Below, one piece after another: positions 24,054 to 34,674 of a DNA stretch of 64,000 nt. Position numbers and translations under genes: made by a program. The notes beneath the pieces are model-generated. The model saw only the letters and a list, made by a program, of their open reading frames with translations. It made no database searches and was not told where the DNA came from. This stretch comes from Trichosphaerium sp. ATCC 40318 (taxonomy: Eukaryota; Discosea; Flabellinia; Trichosidae). Each line of letters opens with the position of its first letter. Position 1 is the first letter of the stretch. Location: contig JALMLS010000013.1 in NCBI GenBank assembly GCA_038496445.1, positions 1-64,000 of the forward strand, read 5' to 3'.

Positions 24054-27000
24054 ATAATATCAAAATAGTATACGTGGAAGTTGTATAACTACTACTACAA
24101 CCATCCCAATGACAACACAAACCCTTTAATTCACAAAAAAAAAAAAAAAAACAAAAAAGAAGAAAAAAAAAATTTAAGGTTCATAGCATTGGAGACCTGC
24201 TTTTGATCCTTTTTTAAAGAAACCATTATTTGTGTCTCTGATACTTCACATTTATAAATAATGTGGATTATAACTTTGGACCCTTTGTACATGCTCTTGT
24301 AAAAATTGTAGAAGAGAAAACTCTTTTTCTGGAAATGTTGCTTGTCGTTAACTGATTTTTTTCTGTTTTTTTTTTCGTTCTTTAACCATTTGAGATACGA
24401 TTGGTTTTTTTTGCTGATTAAATGTTTGCCTTTGGTTTTTTTTTCGGGGCATTGGTCTTTAATGTTGGTTGATACTACCCACAGGACTGAGGTAATGACG
24501 CTCAATACATTTGAAGTGTTATAGATGACATTACAAGGAGCATTGAGAAAAGACGCTTGGGCGTGTAGCAGCACGTGTTTAGAAATAGTTTTTCAGAAAA
24601 ATCAACTTGAAACTGCTTTAGGTTTTTTTTTTGTTTTTAATTAACGGAGTTTTGAAGGGTATTGTTTGTAATTAATATTCATCGGAAAGTGGTAGGGCTG
24701 TATGCTTTCTCTTCAGAGAGATCAGCATGCATAGAGCCTTTTTTGTTGTTTAGATAATTGAGAACGTGTTAAGCACAAGTTTTTATCTTGTTTTCTTCTT
24801 ATTCTTTATTACAACGCACGTGGCAATACATAAACCACGCTGGAAATTTTTAATTAATACGCACCTTAAAAACTGCGTACTGCACGAATAGTCGTTCGTT
24901 TGGGATACACATATGCGCGAACAGTGCCATCCACGATAAGTTTTGGTGTTATGAGCAAGTTTGAAAAAAACCATGTAAATTATGTGTTGTATCTCCTTTG
25001 AAGCACAAGGTAGTAACAGATTACTTGATTTATCATATTCTCGCTTTCAAAGGCTACCATTCTTTTAATTTTTACAGCTGTATACATGTTAGGTTGTTTA
25101 TAAAGCACGTGTGACAATCACCTAAGTGAGATACATAGCGTAGTGATTTTGTTAAAGACCTCGCTAGTTTCCTTTCACATGTTTTTTTTATTGTCAGATA
25201 TTAGCAAACAGCGCCGGAATTACGCTTATTACATCAATGAGAGCATTTATAGTGCTATGAATGATGTTTTTTGAAGGTATTAGGACAACTCCGGACCAAA
25301 CTACAAGTAGAAAGCTAGTGAAAATTTTCCGAGTTTTCAAAGGTTTGTGTCATCGTTTTTTTTGTGAGTTTGTCTTGTTTCACATGAATAATTTCTGTAT
25401 CCATAAATCTCCCACACAAATAAATAAGACATATAAATATCACATTGGGTTTACGACAATTTTCTATGTTGCCCTGTTACCGCGCATTTTGCGCTTTTTT
25501 TTTAAATACATTTTCAATGAAGTATTTTTTTAATCACTTTCGCTTTTGTAGTCGCTCTCTTCGTAGACTCATAAAATCGTAACCGGAATGAAGAATGGTG
25601 TATTTTTATTGTAAAGTGAATAAGTTAATTAAGAATTCTACTGTAAATAACTCTTGAGTGTTTATCCTTGTGACTCTAAGACCCAACTTGTTTGTGTCAT
25701 TTCGCTCGGAACAAAAAAAAAAAAAAAACAAAAAAAAATCTCGTAAGTACTTAATTATTCCCTCCATTTACGCTGTCTTCTTCTCTCTCCAATTACCTTA
25801 TATAGCCCTTTTCGACTCGTAACCACTCTTAGTGGGAAAAAAACCTGAAAGGAATAATTATAATCACGACAAGTCCTGAATGTGAAAGATTGCGTCATTA
25901 TTTTCCGGTGTTGACGTGAATGTGGTTTTGTCCATAGTTAGAACGCTAGCAGATTAGCTTCACACTACGCTACATATATAATAGAATAATAATATTGTAG
26001 TATAAATGCGTATTACGCTTCAGAATGCTAGAAAAAAAAAAAACTACAAAAAAAAATCACGGCAATACTTGTTTACCCACTTCCGCACGTGACTCGCTAC
26101 CAAACTATCTTCCATTGATACTATTCGAAAGGTGTGGAGTTTCTTGCTTTAAAACTGCATAGCATCATCATGACACACGCCGCTAGCGAGAGTTCATTCA
26201 CTTTGTGTTATGTGGACTACTACAAAACAATAAGACTTTGTTTTTGTTTACTTCTTCCCTATTAAAGTTATCTTTATCACGTTTTCGTTCTTTCGTATTA
26301 TGCCCAACGTAGAAAGTAAACTACGTAAATAACGCTTATTGATTAATAAACGTATTACTAAAGGTACATACCTCTCATTTTGTCTAAAAGTTAAAGTCAT
26401 TCAAGTATGTGACAAATTTTTCCTAACTCTCTCTAAAACTACCTTTAGATTATTTTATCGCGTACCTGGTGTATAAAATAAACGTGTGATCTAATTACCA
26501 GATGTATTGCTGTTTGACACTAACTAGAAAGATAATAATTACAAAAAACCGAGGTGAAAAAAAAACCGCTTCAAAATTTAACATGTGGTAATACCTCTTG
26601 GCAACACGTGATGTCAATAACTTTTTGATTATTGATTTTAAGGCTTCTTTTTAGTTGGTGTTAACCGACGCGTTCTATCTAGTCGACGAAGGCGATAACA
26701 GCGCTAGACATACAAGCGAGAGCGAAAGGGAAAATTTTTGAATTACGCGGAGGTTTTGACACAAGTTTTTAGCTATTCTATGTAGTTTTAGGCACACTCT
26801 CGTACTAGTTCGCGTACGGGCGCTAAACGAATAGGTGATGGATATTACGCCGTTGGTAACAAACACCAACAGGCATTTTCCAAACATGAAAAAAAAAAGA
26901 GCAAAAAAACTGAAAGATTGCTTTTGGTCGTATTTCTGCACCCCGAAAAGCGGACATCTTATAAAGGAGCACGTAAGTAAGCAATAGAGATTGTGAACTA

Positions 27001-27464
27001 TAACGCTAGCTGCAAGTTATTGTGAGGAACTACATGAAGCAAAAAATCTGGATGTATGAATTCCAAACGCTTTTTTTTTTATTTTAATGCACGCGTTTTG
27101 CTTTTTCTTCTTTACGTTTTGCTAACCCCTTATTTGTAACGATACATTGTGGAACTACCTAAACAGACACTTGTGATAACCAAGTACTATAGCACGTCAC
27201 TGACTGAAATAAAAGAATGCGAGGTGATGCGTGACAGCACTTTATATAAAATTAATAAAAAGAAAAACAAAAATAAGATTAAACAAACCACGCTTCCGAA
27301 GCATCCGCTACTATATCATCAACAAACATCATTTCATACGCTAGGCTATACTGCTAGCGTTCCTTGGGTATTCACAAATCAATACAAAATTTCCGTGGGG
27401 CATTATACCCGTAAAGGCTCAAAGGCAAAAAAACCAACACATCATCACATCAACGCAAGGAGTT
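24054..27464. other. Gene-poor 3.4 kb stretch
   Basis: This is the longest stretch of the window without a recognisable gene. It is very AT-rich with long homopolymer runs (for example 24137-24154 and 25711-25738). It holds several CACGTG sites (24572, 24818, 25106, 26086, 26605) and short open frames made mostly of low-complexity residues. No tRNA or rRNA signature was found by eye. It could hold a lowly conserved non-coding RNA or very short exons, but nothing supports one. Confidence 0.45.
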
Positions 27465-28866
27465 ATGGACTTTGATTTTATCCTCAATAACAACCCACTA
27501 CGGGATGTTAAACCTATCAAACATAGCCTACAAAGCAATACTTTTGACAAACCAAAACCTGCCGTTTCAAAGCACGTGACAAAGGTATCAATGGTACCTA
27601 TAAGACATACAAAATCTGACTTTGGACAAAAGGTTCGTAAATTAAAATCTCCCTTCGAGCTTCACCATTAGTTTTTTTTTTTCATTTAAACTACGTAACG
27701 TTATTATCTAAATACCTATTTCTTTGTGACAATGATTACACACTTCAATTTTCAACTTGGGTGAACTTATCATGCAGTTTTTGTTTTTTTTGCAAAAAAA
27801 CACAAAAAAACCACAAAAAAAAACTGCAGTCTCAAAAAAAAAAAATTCGGTTTATTGTTGTGACAATAACGCTCCCCTTTGTTTTTGTGTATCTATTAGT
27901 AGACCTCATTTTTTCTTTTATGGCAATTTTCTGTAATTTTAAAAAAATTCTAACCTCGCTGTTCAGATTAGAGCAAAAAAACCTAAAACACGCCGTGAGA
28001 GACGTCTATACCAGAGAGAAGAGCTAGACTATCTTATGGAGAAGGTTCAAGACTCTATAACATTTCATTCATCTCAACTACAAAATTTGGACTTTAGTGG
28101 CCCATCAAAGAATATAGACATAGAAACGAACTGTCCTGGAGTTGTTTTGCATATGGCTATTTCTACTGCGGAGCAATTTGCCTCACAGTTCAAAACCGGC
28201 TTGGTCCCGATTATTCCGAAGAGAAATACAGGCGCTGGCCAAGGCCAAGTCGGCACGCAGTTCAAGGGATGCAACCTACGTCTCAAGCCGATAAAATCCT
28301 CAAAGATTGTGATGGTTCCATTTCCGAAGCCAAACACTCCAACCCCTTCCGCGACACCCAAGAGCGTACTGTCTAATGTATCTACTCGGCATAGTACAAC
28401 TGGTGGAGGATCTTCCGTCGTGAGTAAAGTACCCAAGCCAGAGTTTTGTAAAGTCAAGCGAGAAGAGACTGGCGAAGCCAAGGACGCTGTATCTGCATTA
28501 ATGAACTTGAAAGAAAATTCTTGGGAGGCTAAAAAACGAAAACGGCGGACGATGACTATTAACTCAGCCAAACCTCTCAAGAAGCGACGCCTTGAACAAC
28601 CGACGCTACAGCAGAAAAAGAAAAAAACCGTAACGATGCCAGTCTCAAAGCAAATTACTGTACGCTATCGCGATCAGAGTGAGTCCTTTGGCGTCTGGTA
28701 CGGTTGTTTGGCCGGGCACATCCTTCAACACATAACTCGCCTTGACGTATTCGGCATCGGCGATTACAGTAGGTGCTACCTTCGAGATAGCGCTGGAAGC
28801 ATTGTCTTAGAGAATGCACCATTTTTTACCATCCACACAGACGGTGGACTTTTTCTCGAACATTGA
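27465..28866 (+). CDS. Basic, probably nuclear protein of unknown function (2 exons)
   Basis: Exon 1 (27465 to about 27632) encodes MDFDFILNNNPLRDVKPIKH and ends at a CAAAAG|gttcg donor. Exon 2 starts after TGTTCAG near 27966 and runs without interruption to TGA 28864. The protein (about 350 residues) has an Arg/Lys-rich segment at the junction (KKPKTRRERR), two bipartite-type nuclear localisation signals (KKRKRRTM; KKRRLEQ) and a poorly ordered Pro/Ser/Thr middle. It ends in a compact C-terminal domain of about 70 residues (from TVRYRDQSESFGVWYG to FFTIHTDGGLFLEH). No known domain was recognised. Exon 2 is visibly more G+C-rich than its neighbours (28100-28860), with CCG, GCG and CGC codons common, which is odd for this locus. 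Confidence 0.75.
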
Positions 28867-29776
28867 TTGAACGAAGTTTGAGAAACCAAAAGATTGTAGA
28901 CTAAAAAAGAAAGAAGAAAAAAACCTTTATAATATTGTAGAATAATTTTGTGAATAAATAAAAAATGTACAGACAAAAAAGCAACGTGGTTTATTTAGAA
29001 AGAAATTTCATATATTTTCCGAGTAGAGTGTTACGTTGCAACCCACGTAACTTCACTGTTCGATACATAAACTGCAAATTATATAGTTTCTACGCTTAGG
29101 TGATAAAATACAAAGCAAGGCAAGCAGATCTACGAGCACTGCAGTGTTTTTTATGTTAATGGTTTTTACTGCGTTGAAACGCATTTTAAAGGTTACGGAG
29201 GTCTAAAAACAGCGTTTAGCGCGATCTTCAAACCTTTTTGTTTCTTTTTGACTAGGCTTTTTTGGAGTTGGTCTGACACACTGTAGTAATCTCTAACAAT
29301 GCGGGGCGACGATATGAGAGAGTTTCGCAAGCAAAAATTTTGTACGTAATAACTATCCTTCTCCGTGCTCTGTAATACTCAAATGCACCAATACTCGACA
29401 TTTGACAAGATTTTAGCGCTAAAATCCATTATTCCATACATAAGAATAGACGGAGGCCGATTAAAATATGAACCGGTGCGTATAATCAATATTTAAGAAT
29501 ATAGATGGCATTTCTTGATATTTGCTATCGAAACGCGTTTTTTCACTTATATAACGCTACTAAACAACGCAATACAACTAAATCGTACACTTTTGAGAAA
29601 AACAAATCCTTATCCATTAATACCAAGTCCGTCAGTTTAATTTTTTTTCTGAAAATGTCAACACCAAGGAATGCTCTTTTTTCGCTTTTTTTTTTACGCG
29701 TTGACAGTTACGCGCGTGTAGCTGTAAAAAAAAAAAAAATTTAAAACACTGGCTCTCTAACCTTCCTCTAAAGGTT
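28867..29776. other. Intergenic, no supported gene
   Basis: 3' flank of the nuclear protein and 5' flank of the membrane protein. Short low-complexity frames only; nothing recognised. Confidence 0.4.
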
Positions 29777-30388
29777 ATGCGCCATCGTAGCATTGCTTTA
29801 CAAATGGTTTTGGGACCTTGGTTCTGCACATGTACTTGTTTAACTTTATGGCTTCTATCTGGAGAATCATTCCTCTCAAAGGCGTTTTTTATGATTCCAG
29901 TGATTTTTAACGTAATATGCTTCATTTATTTCACAACAGCTCTTTACCTCTCCCTACGTGATAACCTACCTAAGATGGTATCTAAAAAAAACTCCATGGG
30001 TCTATTTCTCTTCACTCTTCTCTTTTTCGAAGCTGGCGTTATGACATTATTATTCTGGGTATTATACTTGGTTCTTACAGCAACAGATACTCCTCTATGT
30101 AGATCTCTTTTGTGTAGTGGTATTTTAAGTGGTGTTTTTGGTTGGATTAATATTCTCACTCTTATCAATATTGCTGTACTATGGCACTCTAGAAGGAACT
30201 TGGGTATCAGCTTGGTTGACGCTTTTGGTACGTTGTTTTACATGCGAGTTTTACGCGCGTAGCTTTGAAAACGAATGACTACTTTTTGTCCGAGTTTTTT
30301 CTGCGAACGAAATTTGTTTTTTTTTCTTTTTTGCAAGTTTTATTTTATTGATGTGTTTTAAGGCATCAACGAATTGCGTGATACGTAG
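29777..30388 (+). CDS. Four-helix integral membrane protein, family not recognised
   Basis: From the ATG at 29777 the frame encodes four hydrophobic helices (around GPWFCTCTCLTLWLL, FMIPVIFNVICFIYFTTAL, LFLFTLLFFEAGVMTLLFWV and LCSGILSGVFGWINILTLI), with a Lys-rich loop between helices 2 and 3. The continuous frame would stop at 30262. A GTACGT donor at 30228 and an acceptor at 30362 would instead add INELRDT and stop at TAG 30386, matching the splice style of the neighbours, so the spliced end is preferred. The topology resembles small four-helix vesicle or junction proteins such as the MARVEL class, but no signature was seen. Function is unknown. Confidence 0.65.
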
Positions 30389-31131
30389 TGTAAATATATA
30401 TTGGATCATAAAGAAAAAATGAATTTCGAGAATCTTACTTTTATGTAGGCATTTGACAAGGTTTTTTTTTTGAATCTTTTTTTTTTTGGTTGAAAAAAAC
30501 TTTAACTGTTAATAAAGAGTTTACTAGCCACCTAAGCCTAATAAAGTTTTGTCCTCACTTTGCTATTAAAATTTTTTATAACATACAGTATGTTCCTTTT
30601 GAATATAAGCATGAACATTTTTGCATTCGTCCAAATCACGTGATGTGTTTAAACAAATTTTTTTTTTCCTTTCAATTTCTGCACCTTTGTAAGTCCCATG
30701 AGTTGTGTGGTTGCGTATGATTTCGTGAGCATTAGTTTTATGTATCATGTCTAACAGAGATCCAAGAACTGCCATTTTTTCAATGATGATATCATATGTT
30801 TAAGTAGAACTCCTTAAAATATGACGTTGTTGTAAGTTATTTTGGAAAATATTTTAAATAAAAGTTGTTCTTATTCTGGAACTCTTCACGTGATTCTTAT
30901 TTCATCACAATGATTTACTAAGATATTCGAGCAAGGTTTTTAAAACAGCGCTCAGCATGTCACTACTCATGAACAGCAGAAAAACTAGAACGCTTTTTCA
31001 AGAGCTTGAATACATGTTCTAACCGACCAAGGCTTTAAGAACTTCTGAAAAAAAGTCATGTTAAAGTTAAAACAAAAAACCGGCTTAATGCTTGTGTACA
31101 CTTTAAATAACTGTCATTCAACAAGCACACC
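30389..31131. other. Intergenic, no supported gene
   Basis: AT-rich spacer with CACGTG at 30637 (a full ATCACGTGAT) and 30886. Two antisense frames of about 70 codons overlap here and both look non-coding. Confidence 0.4.
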
Positions 31132-31974
31132 ATGAGCAAAGGACGTCCTTACGAATACACCTTCAGGTTTGGCAGCGAGATAACAGTTACTGCTGGTTTT
31201 GAACTCGAACAGGTTCGCACCAAGTAGCAGTATAATAATCTAACTGCATTTTATTAATAGGACTCGACGCGAAAGATAAAAATGAACTGGCTAAAAGTTA
31301 ACGGTACTGACTGTACCGATACGTCATTCGAGAATAGATACTCTGGCGGTATTGAAGAGCAAATAACATTTACATGGGAAGGGCATTCATACAAGCTGTT
31401 TTGGTTAACCGAGTTGGGCAGTTGGAATCTTTCAACTAAGCGTACTTACAAACCAATCGATCACGTTGAAAAAACGACCGTATACGTCGAGGATGCCTGT
31501 ATTCGTGTCGAGTACGATATTCCTACTCAGTTAGAAGACGATACTACCTATATCAGTACTGTAAAGTTTACAAACAAGCTACCTCTTCCAATAACAGACT
31601 GTTTGGCTTACATCGACATTGATGAAGATTCCCCTTATCACAGCGAGATCATGAGATGTGGAGGCTCTGCAGACCTTGATTTGGTTAAGATGGACTTTGG
31701 TAGCATTCGCAGCTTCGGGTACTAAGACATTCTGATAGTTTTTCTTGTTCAAATTAAAAATCACGTGATTAACACTCTTTGTTGTAGAACCAAGACACAT
31801 AAGTTCAAGTTCTCGTTTCCAAAGTTGGACGAAAAAATGCCTAACGATTCTTTTGAAGGGCTGTTCCAATTATCTCCACGCTTTGAAGTAGATTATGCAA
31901 AATGGGGTGGTACTACATACGCTTGTACAGTAAAAAGCAAGTACTTGAAAGAAACTCAAGAAAATGTGGAATAA
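31132..31974 (+). CDS. Beta-rich protein of unknown function (3 exons)
   Basis: Exon 1 starts MSKGRPYEYTFRFGSEITVT at 31132. Exon 2 (about 31261-31720) is joined after GAACAG|gttcgc. Exon 3 starts after a 66-bp intron that carries ATCACGTGAT at 31760 and ends at TAA 31974. The product is about 245 residues, soluble, acidic, without signal peptide or membrane helix, and rich in alternating beta-strand patterns (ITFTWEGHSYKLFWL; ACIRVEYDIP; HKFKFSFPKLD). No catalytic motif or known family was recognised. The splice phases agree, which supports a real gene. Confidence 0.75.
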
Positions 31975-32146
31975 TTCACAAGAATTAAATAAAGTAGTTA
32001 GAACAAAGGGTTGTTTAGTTCCTGATTTTATCCTTACACCATTACCTCCGATACCTCTCTATACCCTCCGTAAAGGTATTAAACCACAGCCGCTCTCAGG
32101 CTAACTCTAAATACCACCTCCTATCTGTATTACATCGTATGCATCA

Positions 32147-32305
32147 GCTGGTGTTCATGCAATTTACCTTGTGGGTTGTTATCAAATAACAGATGAAGGT
32201 GTTAAAGCATTAGCTGGCGTTCATACAATTTACCTTTGGAGGTGTTATCAAATAACAGATGAAGGTGTTAAAGCATTAGCTGGTGTTCACACAATTAAGC
32301 TATAG
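32147..32305 (+). pseudogene. F-box/LRR gene fragment (two LRR units)
   Basis: Reads AGVHAIYLVGCYQITDEGVK and on through a second near-identical unit to a stop at 32303. There is no F-box or start codon upstream. The two units are almost identical in DNA. It is a decayed member of the LRR family that surrounds it, in opposite orientation to the larger pseudogene at 32980-33894. Confidence 0.75.
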
Positions 32306-32531
32306 GTTGTAATAGAGTTACAGGTGATGGATTAAAAGCTTGTATAATAAACCAATAGTATGTACACTGGAAACACTGTTAATAGATTGGCCAGTTAAAC
32401 CCATTGAGAATACTATCATGTGTATAAGAAAGTGACAACAGCCACGGATCTGTTGCTTTTGTTCATGACATATTGGTAGAGTATACACATACAAGGTATT
32501 TCATACAATCCTCTTTTATATGTTGACAGAT

Positions 32532-32606
32532 GTAATACTAATTGTATGTACACCAGCTAGGCAACTGATGTTGCAGATAAATCTATAGTATGCACACCAG
32601 CCAAAC
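32532..32606 (-). pseudogene. LRR relic, minus strand
   Basis: On the minus strand the sequence reads GVHTIDLSATSVA, then a frame change, then a second GVHT-type unit. It is one and a half repeat units of the F-box/LRR family, beyond the 3' end of the pseudogene at 32980-33894, and may be its separated tail. Confidence 0.5.
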
Positions 32607-32979
32607 AAGAAACGCTCAAATCCTTTCAAAATTTGTAGTCACTTCCACACCCAACATAGGCGTAGTAATTGTGGATATACTAGTGTTAAAATAAGACATA
32701 CATCACAAGCTGTATTTTGAGCAGTCTCTCTAACACTTTAAATAAAGGTATATTCTTCATCGTAGACCTTAGAATAGGCAGGGAAGTATAGCAATGATAA
32801 CATTGTTTGTGCCACAATTTCAGATTGGCTGTTCGCCTTACTTTAAATGCTTACTATGGATGTTTAAACGTGAAATGACTGTTCATGTAACTAACTCTAA
32901 TATCTTCTGTTTTATTGGTGCAAGAGCAGAGATCCAACAGAAACTGCTTGATCAGTACTTTATTATTGTGTAACCTCAC

Positions 32980-33894
32980 TTAGCCCTTTAGCAATACCTT
33001 CGTCTGTAAGGCGTGTAAATTGATGGTATGAACACCGCAGAGCACTTTGATGCCTTCATCTGTAATGCGTTTGCAACCAGTTAAAATGATGGTATGAACT
33101 CCAGAAAGAGCTTTAAGCCCTTCATCTGAAACACGGCACCCAGAAAGATCAACAGTATGAACACTAGAAAATGACTTAAAGCCTTCATCTGTAATACCAT
33201 GACAATACCCAATATTGATTGTATGTGCACTAGAAAGGGCCTTTATAGCTTCATCTGTAATCTGGGAACAATGGTCAATATTAATGGTATGAACACCAGC
33301 GAGAGCTTTAACACCTTCATTTCTAGATCAAAACAATAGCTAAGATCAATTGTATGGACACCAGCAAGTGCTTTGACTCCTTCATCTGTTATTTTACTAT
33401 TATTAACACTAATAGAATGTACTCCAGAAAGCGCTTTAAATCCTTCGTATGGCACATTAGTGCAACTATTAAGATTAATTGTATGTACACCAGAGAGCAA
33501 TTTTACACATTCATCTGTAATTCTTTTACAGCCAGCAAGATTAATGGTGTGTACACCAGCGAGTTTTAACACCTTCATCTTCTAGATCATAACAATAGCT
33601 AAGATCAATGGTATGAACACCGCCAAGTTCTTTGACAATTTCACAAACACTTCCACCTCTAACCTTGATTGCGGTACACTGTAGAGCACTTCTATGTTTC
33701 AACAGTGCTTTTACTTGGTCTACACTTGTTATTGTGACGTGATCGTATCCAACAACATCATGGATGATACAAGCAAACTGGTGACAGGTTTGACAACAAG
33801 CAAATCTTGCTGTTGTCGATTCACGTAATATATGAGTCAAAATCTCAGGCGGAAAATCCAATAAGCTCATTCCAGCACTAAGATGCGTTAACAT
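32980..33894 (-). pseudogene. F-box/LRR pseudogene with frameshifts
   Basis: The start at 33894 gives a good F-box-like segment (LLDFPPEILTHILRESTTAR, then CHQFACIIHDVVGY). About ten LRR units follow down to about 32980. The frame breaks twice: near 33565 (GAGTTTTAACACC here against GAGAGCTTTAACACC in a sister unit, two bases lost) and near 33318 (TTCATTTCTAGATC against TTCATCTTCTAGATC, one base lost). The two damaged units are otherwise nearly identical to each other, so the damage is recent. A complete product cannot be made from this copy. Confidence 0.83.
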
Positions 33895-34373
33895 AGCGAA
33901 ATGTGTGTCATGTTAATACCTCTCGGTCACTGGCTCGAATTCTGACACCGTTCTTTTGGCCTGCATACACTATTTTATGTTAGTTATTCGTGTTCAACAC
34001 GTTTTTCTGGGATTTCAAAAGTGCTATTTTAGTTTTAAGTCGTAGCTCGTGTAATACGTGGAAAACCATATGGCGTTGTTTTAATAGAAAACACAATAAC
34101 AACAATACCAAATCAGCTTACAGCGCATTTTACTTTCTTTAACAAGACTAATTAGTAGCGTGTACCTTTTAGTTATGCTATAGCGCCGTTTTCTTGTAGT
34201 AGGTTCACGTGTGCTTAGACTCTTTGTTGTAGGCTCAGGCTATTGCGAGTGTCCTACTGGTTGGTGTTGTTGATCGTGAAGGAGTTACAGTTAAGTAAAC
34301 GCCAATTGTTTTAGAATTTTGCGTTTTTTTTGTCAGCATCCGAAGATCTAGCTAACAAAATTTTAAGTCACGT

Positions 34374-34522
34374 GGGTTTGCACTACATTTCGAAATTTGG
34401 CAGCATGTTGTATTCTTCGAAATCTGTTCTTTTGGAATCCTTTTGCAATATTTTTGCAGAAAACAGCACATTTTTTAGTCAATCGTAGCTCTTCTCAATT
34501 TCGCGAAAAGTAGTGCAAACCC
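34374..34522. mobile_element. MITE-like inverted-repeat element, copy 1 (149 bp)
   Basis: The ends GGGTTTGCACTACATTTCG and, reverse-complemented, GGGTTTGCACTACTTTTCG match over 18 of 19 positions, and the pairing continues inward for several bases. The element is flanked by CGT on both sides (34371-34373, 34523-34525), a 3-bp target-site duplication. A second copy at 53838-53983 is about 85-90% identical by eye. It has no coding capacity, so it is non-autonomous. A 3-bp duplication is known for PIF/Harbinger and CACTA-type elements; the family is not proven. Confidence 0.85.
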
Positions 34523-34674
34523 CGTGTATATTGACAAAATGTTCAATATTGAGGCGACAAAATAAAAACACGTGTGTTCTTGTGAAAAAAACGGGTCATT
34601 TACTAATTTCAACGTGATTCGTTTTCTTATTGAGTTTTCCGAGCTTCCACCTCTCGCCGTAAAGACCTCATATA

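Noticed and set aside
24131-24574. 147-codon minus-strand frame downstream of Rap1
   Set aside because: Dominated by A/T homopolymer translation (Lys and Phe runs) with no conserved pattern; it lies in the gene-poor stretch.
34233-34296. Short exon-like frame (AQAIASVLLVGVVDREGVTV then stop) after a good acceptor
   Set aside because: No upstream exon with a start codon fits it; too short to support a gene by itself.
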